64,000 bases of DNA from Takakia lepidozioides (lineage: Eukaryota; Streptophyta; Takakiopsida; Takakiales; Takakiaceae). This document shows positions 22,268 through 33,519 of the stretch, piece by piece. A program made the translations under genes and the position numbers. How positions within the stretch are numbered: position 1 is the first letter of the stretch; each line of letters starts with the position of its first letter. The stretch spans positions 28,439,053 to 28,503,052 of the forward strand of contig CM060732.1 of NCBI GenBank assembly GCA_030704615.1, read 5' to 3'. The notes beneath the pieces are model-generated. The model worked only from the letters and a program-made list of their open reading frames with translations. It made no database searches and was not told the DNA's origin.

Positions 22268-24771
22268 TGGGCTGTGACAGGCTGTGTGACACTATGATGG
22301 GCTGTGATAGGTTGTGTGACACTGTGATGGGCTGTGATAGGCTGTGTCACGCTGTGATGGGCTGTGATAGGCTGTGTCCCGCTGTAATGGGTTGTGATAG
22401 GCTGTGTCACACTGTGAGGGGCTGTGATAGCTATGCGAATACCTGTACTTTCCGCCCTGGTTATATACGCTCGGCTTAGCGACAAGTGCTCCATACTCCG
22501 TTGGTATCACTGGCGCAGCCCGTGACTGTTTTTGCGTTTCAACATACAAATCGTGCTGCAATGGTTGTTCATGGATACCACTGTACCCCTTCAACTTATT
22601 GGCATTGACTCTTCCCAGCATTTCTTTGTTAATGGTTTCTAACATGGCGGTGTTATCATCATACATCTTTTGTATGACATAAGGTCCTTTCCATGGTGAC
22701 TTCAGCTTAAAAGCTTTAATTTTCCCTTTCTTCTGCAACCACAGAAACCAATCTCCCGTCTTAAAAGTCTTTAATTTACCTTCGTCAAACTGATCCTTCC
22801 TCTTCATCTGAATTCTAGTCATGTTATCAACTGCATCAGCACGTACTTCTTCCACATGGTATAATTCATGTTTCCTGACCTTAATTCAATCTTCCAATTC
22901 CATTCTCTTCCCCCATTCCGTTCTCATGGTAGGTAACAAGAATTCCACTGGACGTAAAGCTTCCATACCATAAACTAATTGGAATGGTGTATACTTAGTG
23001 GTGACTTTGTATGAAGTCCTATATGACCACAAAGCTGTTAGCAGCTTTGTATCCCAATCCGTTCTGTTTGCATTGACTATCTTAGTCAAGATAGTTACAT
23101 AGTATTTGTTGGTAGCCTCTGCCTGCCCATTACCTTGTGGGTAATACGTTGTACTCTTCCTATGGACAATCATGAACTCTTTAGTCAATAGTTCAATGGT
23201 CTCATTCATGAAGTGACTTCCCTGGTCACTGATAAATTCCAAGGGACAGCCAAATCGTGTAAGTATGTTCTCATACAGGAACCTTGCTGTGGACTTGGCT
23301 GTGTTGTCCCTCAGAGCTTTAGCTTCCACCCACTTCGTAGTATAATAAGTGGCTGTGATTATATACTTGTTCTGTGTATTCTTGGCCGGTGGGTTAATTG
23401 GTCCAAACAAGTCTAGTCCCCATTTCTGAAATGGTTCAGTAGGCATCGTAGGATGCAAAGCCATCTTCCCAGATCTCTGCAAAGGTCCTAGCCTCTTACA
23501 TTCATCACAACTTTGACAATACTTGTGTACATCCTTGAACAAAGTAGGCCACCAGTAACCTGCAAGTAGTATCTTCCTACTGGTAGTCTCTTCTCCAAAA
23601 TGACCTCCAGCCATTCCTTTATGAACTTCCTCCAAAACTTTATTTACTTCATGGTGGTACAAGCATCGTTTAAGTACTCCATCAGGTCCTAGCTTATACA
23701 TTCTGCCCCCTACCATAGTATTTGGTAAAGCCTTGATAGCGATTCTTTTCCTCTGCTCCTTTCCATAACTAGGTGGACACTGACCATGAGTAAGGTAGTA
23801 TTTGATTGGCCACTGCCAATCTAACCAGTCATCTGCACTTCCCTGCACCTCCACTGCAAATAAACTCGCATCAGGTAATTGGTCGTCTACTCCTGTGGCG
23901 GGCTCTCCTGTTGATAGGCGTGACAAGTGATCCGCCACAAGATGCAAACGGTCAGGCTTGTAAACAACTTCGAACTCAAACTCGTGCAAGATTATTAACC
24001 ACCTTGCTATCCTTCCACTTATCAAAGGTTTGTTCACCAGATATATCAGAGCCTGGTGATCCACGTAAAACATAAACTTTCTTCCCAATAGGTAATGCCT
24101 GAATTTCTTGACTGCATAAATCATTGCCAGTGCTTCCTTTCAGTTGTGCTATAGTTCCTTTCAGCACTGTTCATCAACCTGCTAGCATCGTACACAGGTG
24201 AATCTATATTTCCTGTAACATTTTGGGCTCCCAATGCTTCTCCCGAGGCATCACAGTGAACATGAAATACTACATGCCAGTGAGGGTTAATCAGCACAGG
24301 TGTAGTTGTTACTGACAATGTAAGTTCCTCAAAAGCCTGTTGACATTCAACTGTCCATGCAAACACTGCATCTTTCTTCAGAAGCTTGCTCAATGGTGCT
24401 GCTATCTGTGCATACCGTCTGACAAATCTTCTGTAATAACTAGTTTGTCCAAGGAATCTCCTTAGACTTTTAACATTTACTGGTGGTGGAGAGGCTTTAA
24501 TGGCCTCTGTCTTTCTGGGATCCACAAGTAGTCCCCTCTTACACACAATGTGTCCCAAGAGCACCCCTGAGTTCACACAGAAAGTACACTTTTCTGGATT
24601 CAAGCCCAAACCTCTCATCCTGCATCTGGCCAAACATAACTCCAATTTATGCAAGTGCTCATTCTTAGAGCTGTACACACTAAAATCATCCAAGAACACC
24701 GGCATGAAATCATCCAGATACTCATGAAATGATTCACTTATCACTCTCTGAAAGGTTGCTGGTGCATCCAA
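22268..24771 (-). pseudogene. Ty3/gypsy pol of element 2 (RT C-half, RNase H, integrase)
   Basis: The frame starts inside RT at APATFQRVIS and shows the catalytic box as VFLDDFSVYSS (YxDD replaced by FLDD, as in some gypsy clades). RNase H follows (CDASGEALGA; VDHQALIYL), then the integrase HHCC zinc domain (GGHFG...CQSCDEC) and the core with D, D and E in GLDLFGP, SDQGSHF and GQAEATN. A GPY/F module and the CACAGC-encoded tail end it. A one-base deletion near 24130 breaks the frame inside RNase H (ERK/ALAMIYAVKKF). An in-frame TGA near 22886 replaces a Ser codon. The 5' part (gag, protease, RT fingers) is missing beyond 24771, where unrelated sequence begins. Confidence 0.9.
22270..22440 (-). 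repeat. CACAGCC minisatellite of element 2 pol tail
   Basis: About six copies of the 30-bp CACAGCCTATCACAGCCC-type unit on -, truncated on the left by the nested solo LTR. Confidence 0.85.
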
Positions 24772-25600
24772 TGAAGACGTCGTTTGACCGGAAGGTCATA
24801 ATCCGCAGATTTTCTAGGGCCTGGAGTAAAACAAGAATGTTCATCAGACCCAGTACTAAGGAAAACAAAAGGACGAGTAAGAATTCAGATATAAGTAATT
24901 TTACTGACTCTTTCTGATTTGGGTTGTCCAACCCTCGTGCTAGGGAGAGAAGGAGGGAAGAGAGGTAACAGTGTGCTGCAGAGCCGCAACCACAGCCGCG
25001 TCCTCAATGGCTGACATTCTCGAGGTAGATTTCAGACCCTTGATACCTAACAGGGAGGGTGAGGATTGTAGAGTGAGGTCCACGAAATCCCATGCACATT
25101 TGTCAGGTTGGCTTCCACCTTCGACATTCAATCCTAAACAATCATGCGACGGAACATCCTTTAAGAAGAGGGTCGTGCAATTGAAGGGAATTAGCCAAGT
25201 GCCTGGATGACGCGTCACCGTCGATGACAGAAATCTCAACAGTAGTGTGAATGTTGTCCCTCCGTTGACGAATTTCTGATATGGAGGATTCCAATGGAAG
25301 TCCCGACGAGAAGTTGGCATCGGCAGCATCTCCATGAACCTGCCCAAACGAACTTCCATGGTCATTGTACAGACAAATGATAACCTCCACTGCACAGTGG
25401 AGGTTCTCGGATTTGAAAAAGCCCCCGCGACGAGTTTCGGAGAAGGAATGTATCCCGGAGGATCGGGGTGGTATAGGGTGGAGAAACGCAAGGATGAGAC
25501 TAGGAGATAGCAAACAATTCCATGTGAATTCACATTGAAATGGAAAGCACAATAGACAACAATCCTTATAGAAATACAATACAACCTAGAGAAAAACCAA
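24772..25600 (-). other. Unrecognised coding-like segment left of the FCP1 relic
   Basis: A 214-residue frame (25584-24940), including LGLNVEGGSQPDKCAWDFVD near the C-terminus, with no family I recognise. It lies on the same strand and directly downstream of the FCP1-like relic and may be its 3' portion or a separate gene scrap. A perfect 24-bp palindrome lies inside it (25382-25405). The right edge of element 2 is at 24771/24772. Confidence 0.3.
25382..25405. repeat. Perfect 24-bp palindrome, CCACTG/CAGTGG type
   Basis: Half-site AACCTCCACTG, a two-base spacer CA, then its exact reverse complement. The same half-site occurs at 45639-45649 and diverged versions elsewhere. Confidence 0.9.
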
Positions 25601-25862
25601 CAAAAAATTGAGAAATTGCATCATAGACGTGGTTGATCAATGAAATCTTTATTTTGAAGCAACATATCGGAGATTTTGATAATTAGAATCATCAATATAA
25701 TCCAAGAGAGGCTTAAACATGGGATCGGTGGAAACATTCTAATAAGGCTTAAGTCTTATCATCTTTTCCCTGAGATAACTGGAAACGGTGCGAGATTTCT
25801 TCATTTCAAGCAAATATTTCTAGAGAACCTTATGGAGATAGCAAGAGTTCGTCTCAACAGAT

Positions 25863-27239
25863 TCAAACGATTTTAGAATCAGACAGGATTTCAGACGGGT
25901 TCAACACACACTTTATAGCAGAATCGTCAATGAGTAGAGTGTTACTCCTATTGTACTGATCACCAAATCTTTGCCAGACCTTCAAGAACAAACTCGGTGG
26001 GTCGTATCCTGATATAAATTGAGGGTGGACAGAAGTAGGACAGGAGATACAATCTTCTTGATATATAACGAATGTCGGCTGAGGAAGACCCCGAAGCATA
26101 AAATCGAGGACAGGCTGCAAGTTCTTGTACATCATGTAGTTCCATATTCTTAGACGGAAATGTTTGTTCAACTTTGTCCACATCTCACGATATTTTTCCC
26201 TCATATAGACAAGTCAAAATCCAACAAGAGCTGATATCTTGTAGTCTGTCTTGACATCATGGGGACATTGTAGCTCTTCTGGTGCTTCAAGATTTTGCAC
26301 AAAACTCCATTCAGGTAAAAAATTATCAAGCACAATCCTTTCGCAAGTGGAGAAACAGGTGTTGCAATTTGTCATACATCCACTTAGGTGGTAATCCAGA
26401 TAAAGCATGGACAGGATTGACATTGGGAGCAACGTCCACTGGACAGTCAAGGTTCAGGAAAATCTTGAGTAGTCATCTATGTTTCAATCTGTTCCAAGGA
26501 AGTGTCAGGCAATTTTTGTTTTCTAAGTTAAACCTGCCACTGCAAATCCCATAGCAAGAGGCATTTGACCTTTGGGTCATTATACGGTCGACATCCAATG
26601 GGTTTTTCCACGTTGAATGGTATCAGCGTCTTTTCCGGATAACCGCAACTCTTCAAGGTGCGGTTTGAGTTCATCCAGAAGAAACATGTCCTTGTATGGG
26701 TCGACGAACGCTTTATATTTTGGAAGGAAGATACCGATCGACTTTGGGTTCAAGTAAGACTTATACATATTTTCTACAGTGTCAATGAGAAGTGTATTTG
26801 ATCTGTACGCTACAGTGTCGTCTACAGTGACAATGTCGTAAAAACATTTAAGATATATTGGCATTTTCGGATATTTGGGTCATTCGTCACTGAAAGTCTG
26901 TCTATGCTTCACACAGTCCTCATTGCTGAATTCCCCGACCTTGTAAAACCTTCTTCCAAACAAAGCCAGCCCTATATCCAGGACATTTTCTAACGGTCCA
27001 GTGTTCCAAAAGTAGACCTTAAAATGTTTAAGGACCCATTTTAGGAAGTCGTCCAAACCATTTCGGACTGCAAGCTTGAATTTTCCAGCGCAGATACAAG
27101 GATGGGTTGAGGGAGGGGATCTCGGTCCATCTCGGAGGTAAACCTCACCAAGGTAACCGACGTCAAGAACCAGGACGTAGTATCCTGGTCGACATCCATT
27201 CGGTCCCTCAGAGAGGTGATACCAATCTTGTGGGTTCAC
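25863..27239 (-). pseudogene. FCP1/NLI-interacting-factor-like phosphatase relic (HAD superfamily)
   Basis: On -, 27239-26580 reads YYVLVLDVGYLGEVYL, then NGLDDFLKWVLKHFKVYFWN, then YRSNTLLIDTVENMYKSYLN, the order of an FCP1 homology domain. These domains are Asp-dependent protein phosphatases acting, for example, on the RNA polymerase II C-terminal tail. The nucleophile motif is D-V-G rather than D-x-D, and a TGA stop sits in frame near 26880. A second partial domain follows (26204-25863: LRIWNYMMYKNLQPVLDFML, then NRSNTLLIDDSAIKCVLNP), so the gene either had two domains or was duplicated. Frames change several times. Non-functional. Confidence 0.6.
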
Positions 27240-27268
27240 AAATTAGAGATAGTCGATTGGAGGGTGAA

Positions 27269-28315
27269 TCATATCATCTTGTGGAATAACATAACAATTA
27301 ATTCATTTTGAAAACTAGAAGAAGGACAAAGAAGAACATTTCTAAGATGGTTATGAAGTGTATACCCGTTTTGGGGAGGGATTCCAAAATTGCTGCTGTG
27401 GCTGCTCGCTCTCTTTTCCTTCGCGCTGAGCAACGACCATCTCCGACTCATTTCCTCCATCTCGCAACGTCGAGTTGCAGTGGAGGTTGCTTGTATGACC
27501 GGATCAGGTGGGCTGACCCTTATTGTTAAGTCCACCTGCCTCCTCACTGTTTGAGTTCCGTTCATGGATCTATATGAGTTTTCGTAACCGTCACTCACAT
27601 GTAAAGTTGAAGGAGGTGGGAATATGACGCCAAACAAAAATCAAAATACAGATTAGCTATTGAGAAAACACAACCAGAAGACAACCAGATGCAATACACA
27701 CAATTTGTTCCATTTAAAATACTTAAAGACACCATAAATCTCCAGGTGTCACTCGTTACCTACATCCACATTGACATGCTGGGAGACACTGTGAGAGTCA
27801 GTTGGGCTCTGAGTCCTGGCTCTGCCTCCCTGTCTTTTCCAGGAGACGGGCTTTTAGTCGGGCTCTGTCTCCACTGTCTTTTGCGGGAGACGGGCTCTTA
27901 GTCCTCGCTCTGTGTCCGCTGTCTTTTGTGGGACATGGACTCTTAGTCCTCGCTCTCTCTACCCTGTCTTTGGCGGGAGACAGGGACATTGGCGCCGGCT
28001 TATCTCCTTCTACAGGTTTGAACCACTCTTCAGTACTCCAAACAAGATTCCCGCCCACCTCCCTGGAGCTGGCCTCACCACCCCTTGAGGGTGAAGCAGG
28101 ATTACTCTTAGTTCTCTCCCTTGACCTTGACGAATCCCCGTCAAGAATCACGACCTTGTGGACCGCAACGTCTTGCGTGGGGTTCTCAAGTCCATCAAGT
28201 GACTGAGTTCTGAAGTCCTGAATCACATCAAGGTGTCCAGCCTCCCAAGGGTCTGCATTGACTCCCTCGTGGCCCTCGTTGTCCTCGTTATCCTCGATGC
28301 CCTCGTCCTCCTCCC
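27269..28315 (-). pseudogene. Upstream part of the FCP1-like relic, Arg/Ser-rich
   Basis: The frame 28226-27798 is open up to the LTR edge at 28316. It begins with an acidic stretch (EGIEDNEDNEGHEG) and has a repeated RARTKSPxPxKDSGxRA string like an SR-rich linker. A further frame (27637-27269) follows. Strand and spacing fit an N-terminal region of the gene at 25863-27239, with an intron-like gap at about 27640-27790. The LTR of element 3 cuts its 5' side. The link between the pieces is inference. Confidence 0.4.
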
Positions 28316-29188
28316 TATCGAACGGCTTTTACTCACCCATCCCTTCGCTATCCGAGGTGGAAACTCCAAGATAGAAGAGTTGGATATTTCTAAGCACTCA
28401 ACCCGCTCAGTACAATCAGTCATGACCTACAGCTAGTGAATCATGGTTGTGCTTCCCATTTGTATTCCTTCTTGCTTTCATGTTATCAATTTACCTTATC
28501 TGATACTGACGCATCAGATTGCTTTAGTATCTACTTAATTCCAATTAATCATGCATTCATTTCACCGCTTCACTCATGTCTCTCTACACAGTGTGCTTGT
28601 ATCAAATAAGTATCAGATTATGATTTATCAGGTATCAGGCCAATGCCATGGTGACTCTAATCTGCCCTACAGTTTCACTACAGCTTTGAATGTAACAAGC
28701 ATCTACTATTCATCTCTCCTCCTTCTCCGTGCTCTCATTCTTGCTCTCCGCCTGATCCTCTCATACATGACCAAGAAGCGCTCCCCGTGAAGTGTCCCCT
28801 CTTTCCGTTGCCGCTCCCCTTATCTGCCCGCAGGCTATTCTAACCACCTAACTAATTAACCGTCATTCCTGTAGTAACACGTTCCTTCTGCGATGTCGTT
28901 CCCTCACAGTCGTTCCCTGCCAATGATAACTGTTCCCCATGTACTGTGATAGGCTGTGTCAAGTTGTGCCAGGCTGTGACTGGCTGTGTAAGCCTGTGTC
29001 GGGTTGTCACTGGCTGTGACGGACTGTGTCGGCTGTGTCGGGCTGTGTTGGCTGTGACTAGCTGTGTAACCCCCCCTAAAGCCTGCTGCTGCCACCTGTA
29101 AGGCTCCTGTTGGTCTCAGCCTACGCAAAACTTAAGGGTACCCCACAGAACCCGTAAAAGCGTCTAAGTCCCAAGCAGCCCTCTAACA
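28316..29188 (-). mobile_element. 3' LTR of element 3
   Basis: An 873-bp LTR of the shorter subfamily, closest to the element 2 LTR. Its left end is decayed (TATCGAACGG instead of TGTCGxxCGG). On -, it begins TGTTAGAGGG after the polypurine tract at 29189-29215. Confidence 0.85.
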
Positions 29189-29215
29189 TTTACCCCTCCC
29201 CCTCTCAAAAAGCCG
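29189..29215 (-). promoter_or_regulatory. Polypurine tract of element 3
   Basis: On - the run GAGAGGGGGAGGGGTAAA directly precedes the LTR start, as in element 2. Confidence 0.7.
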
Positions 29216-29227
29216 TGTCCTCACGGT

Positions 29228-32200
29228 TTACTGTTTTGGATTAGCAAACCTTTGTGAGCGAGCACCCTTCTGATGGTGAGAGTCTCGTGAAGGACTCCGT
29301 GTGCGAGCCCAAATCCTGTCACTGGTTGACAGAGATGTTTGAGCACTACCTGGAAATGTCTGACCCCCCTTTGGCTGATAACAAGGTAACCTCTCGGGCA
29401 TAGGAGATCCCCGTCGTTTCTTCTCTGCCATCTGAATTGCATAGTCCTCTGCCATGTCAAAAGAGTCCACTGAAGAAACAGTAGTATCAGAATCCACGTC
29501 TCCCCTTAGGTGTTTTAACGGCCGAACTTTAAGTGGAATCCCTTGTGGCATACAATGTTGTCCAACCATATGTGGAAGTTTAAATTGTACAACTTGTTGT
29601 AAGCGCTGGCACGCAAAATTAGTGAACGTCCTGAACTCCTTATCTGTATAGGTAAGAGGTGTGCCAATGACTTGGGAACAGTGCAAGTATTTCCATGCCT
29701 CATGTCCATTAAAGAAAATATCCTCAGGGCCGAATTTCTGTGTTGTCAAATCGTTCCAAGCCGAATGAAACCATGAACGAAGTTGGGAATCCTTCCGCAT
29801 CATAACTTTTGCATCATATAGGTACATATGAGGTGGCACTGAAGGTAAGACCCAATGATCCCCACTGGAATAACTCAGAAATCGCGATTGCATCCTTTGC
29901 TGCTCAATGTGATAACGTGCCAGAAAACAAGCAGCATAGTATAATCCACAGCCCATGACAATACTTGATACCTCCTTGGTTTTGGTATAAATGTACCCAT
30001 GTACAACTTGGAACGCAATTAATTCCTTCAACATGGTACGTGCTTCAGACCAGTACCTCGCAAAGTGATGATCCTCAATGGGTCGATTGTTCGGAAGAAC
30101 CTTAGTCTAGTTGCCACTGGCAGCCAAATGCGCATGATCTGGTAGTAATGAGCCAACGACTGCGGAGGACTAAATTCCTTCCAAGCCAAATCCAACACAA
30201 TGGGAATTTGGTTGAAGGGCATAATCATAGCCCGACTGTACTCTCGTGCAGCAGGAGTCTTAGGTGGGTTAAAAGCAGCATCCCCCATACCTCAGGCTGT
30301 GGTGTGGCTGTAGTAACAACAGGGTCAGCTACCTGCACAGTCACTTGTTGTGGTATTGGTACCACTGGCCCTTCTACCACTGGCATCTCCTGCACCCCTT
30401 GCGAAGAAGACTGAAAAATTAGAGTTCTGGCCTGTAAATAAGTAGCCATCAGCTGCTCCTCAGGTACAAAGACTCTCTTGTCAATATTTGAACTCAGGTC
30501 ATCCACCTGAGTCTGCAGGCCTTCTACATCCTCCTGTAGCTCCGCTATCCTACTATAGACATTGTCTATAGTAGTTGTGGCAATGTTCTGCACCTGCAGT
30601 CTGAGCTCATTCATCTCGCCCTGGGTGAGCTTCCGTGGTGCTTTGCCTTCCACCGGCCCTTGTGCTAACCAGACCTGCATAAGGTGGTTATCCACCAAGT
30701 CGTGTGTGGCACCCCTGAGAGTCTGCTCCTCTGTGAGCCTGTACACATCTAACTGCTGCTGTAAAGCCTCCATGCGCTTCGCATGAGGTTCAACCAAACT
30801 CGCATAGGCAGCAGCCAGATTATTGGCTTCCTTCCAAGCCTTGTTAGCCACAGAGAGTTCATTTCTATTTACCATGACTGTTTGTTGCAACTCCAGGATG
30901 TACCTCTCCTGGTCAGCCTCAACCTGTCTGTATTGCTTGAAAGTATTCTCATTGCGACAGATTGTATTCTTCATATCAACAATGAGTTTCGCCTGCTCGA
31001 TTATCTCTGCCTCTGCCTTCATACATCTCTCCCTTGTCTGTTAACTTCTAATGCAGTTTGCTCAAGAGTAGTTGTGAGTGTAGCACATTGTATGGTCATC
31101 CTCTCATGTACTGCCTGCAACTCTGTATGTAGTGCATTCACTTCTTGCAACTTGCCCTCATGCTTCACCTGCATTTGGTATAACTGTTGTTTATGTGCTT
31201 CGTACAACTGGTCCTGCGCGAGGCCTGCTTCAATCAAATGTCCCTTGGCCAACTGCAAAGCAGCCTGTGTCCTCTAACTCTTGCTGTAACTTGAGATTGA
31301 CCTCCTCATCGACCTTGTTTGCATACTCAGTGGCAAGTCGAGCCTCAAACTCCTTCCTGAGTTCCTCCCTCAAAGCTGCCAATTGGGTAGATGGAACATG
31401 GGATTTCACATAAGTGCCCAACAAATTAAGTGTTCTGCTTATGGAACTCATAAGCATGGCCTGCTGAGGGTCATCATGGTGAGCTTGCTGCTGTTCTCCC
31501 TGATCCTCGATAGTGTGATGCCTCACCAACCATTCAGGCCATTGCCCCACCAGATTTTCTTCCTGAACCACCTCATCCGCCACAGGTGCTGCAGTGTCCT
31601 GATATGCTACCCTTGGTACCTCCATCACAGGTGTGGGTATTACATGCACAGCAGGGTTTTCCCTAGACAACCGCTGCACCTCTGGAACCACTGATTCCCC
31701 TACCAAGCCAGAGTTTTCATAGAGAAGGTCACCCTTCTCAATTTTGGCCACGACCTGCTCTGTAGTGGGAATGTCCAACCTTTCTCCTTCCAGAGCAATT
31801 GGGGGTGATGTCACAGCATGTACTAACTGTGGAACCTCTAAAACAACTGAGTCAACTGGTTGTGGTGGCTGTGGTATCGAAGTGACTTCCTCTTCCCTCT
31901 CCGAGGGCCGTGCTTCCAATAATAACTGCTCTCTCCTGATGTGCCCCATCCTGCACAAGAGCTTGGGAAACATCATCGTGTGGTTTCCGTGAAGCCAGTG
32001 GATCCGCCACTACAGTTATACCCCGCCTCTATCTCTTAGACTGGTGTTGCCCTGCCAGTCCATCCTCACTATGTGAAAGAGCCCTGCTCTTCAATTGCAG
32101 TGGTTTCTGCCTCAAACATTCCCATCTCCTTACGTTCCCGAGTATCAAGTATGCAAGAATCAAGAATTATTTGGGCAATGACTGGACCAGACACAATGAT

Positions 32201-32421
32201 CGGAGACTTAGCAGCAGTGCCCTGTAACCTCTTCATCTTGTCCACTAGTCCATTGTACATCAACTCCGCCCAAGCGACATCCTCTCCCCTCAAAGCTTTC
32301 AGGATCTCCTCTGTGAATGACTTGCTCAAATATTGTTGGTTCTGTTTCATGGCAAACAGAACGTTCAATATTTGGCCAACTTCCCTAAGCCCTGGGTACT
32401 CGGCTTTGGTACAAGCGTAAC
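29228..32421 (-). pseudogene. ORF3 of element 3, truncated
   Basis: C-terminal three quarters of ORF3, homologous to the element 1 and 4 copies. It begins at 32421 within the conserved N-terminal domain (TKAEYPGLREVGQ...), where the LTR of element 4 interrupts it. Five or more frame changes separate the pieces 32368-32069, 31976-31230, 31258-31019, 31022-30225, 30288-30028 and 30034-29228, so it decayed mainly by indels. Coiled coil, Pro-rich linker and Ser/Arg-rich tail can all be followed. Confidence 0.85.
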
Positions 32422-33481
32422 TGTCGCGTGGCTTTACTCACCCATCCCTTCGCTATCCGAGGCGGGAACTCCAAGATAGAAGAGTTGGAAATCTCTAAGC
32501 ACTCAGCCCGCTTAGAACAATTAGTCATGACCTACAGCTAGTGTATCATGGGGGTGTTTCCTATTTGTTTTCCTTCCCGCATTCATGTTAGCTAGTTACC
32601 TTACTGTTGGTATTTAAGTATCAGTTTGCTTCAGCAATCTATCGGATTCCATCAACTCATCCATTCATTCCACAGCTTCACTCAGATCTCTCTACACAGT
32701 GTGAGTATGAAGTATGTATCAGATTAATATCTATCAAGTATCAGGCTGAAGCCATGGAGTCTCTAATCTGCTCTACATTACAACTCTGCTGCTTGCATTC
32801 ATCAAGCATCAACAGATCGTTCTCCTCCTACTCCGTGCTCTCCCTCTTTCTGCTCAGAGATGTGCTCTCTGCCTCATTTTCCCCCAGTGATGTCCGAAGT
32901 CCCCCAAGAAGTGATCCTTCTCCAGTCTTTGCTCCTGGCTTTATCTTCCTACCCGTTGTTCTAACCGTTTCCCTCACTAACCGTCATCTGTGAACTAACA
33001 TGTTCCATTCGCAGATGTTGTTCTCCACAGTCGTTCCGTGTCTTGCTATCCGTTCCTTATGGTCGTGAGAGCTGTGTCAAGCTGTGACTGGCTGTGTGAA
33101 ACTGTGACTGGCTGTGCAACTGTGTTGGGCTGTGTCGAGCTGTGTCGAGCTGTGACTAGCTGTGACGGCTGTGTTTGGATGTGGCGGCTGTGTCGGCTGT
33201 GTCGGACTGTGACGGGCTGTAATGGACTGTGACGGGCTGTGTTGGACTGTGACGGGCTGTGTCGGCTGTGTCGACTGTGTCGGACTATGACGGGCTGTGA
33301 TGGACTGTGACGGGCTGTGTTGGACTGTGATGAGCTATGTTGGCTGTGACAGGCTGTGTAACCCCCCCCTAAAGTGCGTTGCTGTCACCCCTAAGGCTCT
33401 TGTTGGTCTCAGTCTTTGCAAAAATTAAGGGTACCCCACAGATCCCGTAAAAGTGCCTAAGTCCCAGACAGTCCTCTAACA
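32422..33481 (-). mobile_element. 3' LTR of element 4
   Basis: A 1,060-bp LTR (TGTCGCGTGG... to ...CTCTAACA on +) with a long GCTGTG array (33068-33358). It sits inside the ORF3 of element 3, so element 4 inserted later. The matching right-hand target duplication is not in the window because element 4 is cut at 38287. Confidence 0.88.
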
Positions 33482-33510
33482 TTACCCCTTCCCCTCTCAA
33501 AAAGCCGTGT
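33482..33510 (-). promoter_or_regulatory. Polypurine tract of element 4
   Basis: On -, GAGAGGGGAAGGGGTAA directly before the LTR start TGTTAGAGG. Confidence 0.7.
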
Positions 33511-33519
33511 CCTCACGGT

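Noticed and set aside
25382-25405. Palindrome as an intrinsic (Rho-independent) terminator
   Set aside because: Nuclear plant DNA, no following T run, and it lies within a coding-like region.
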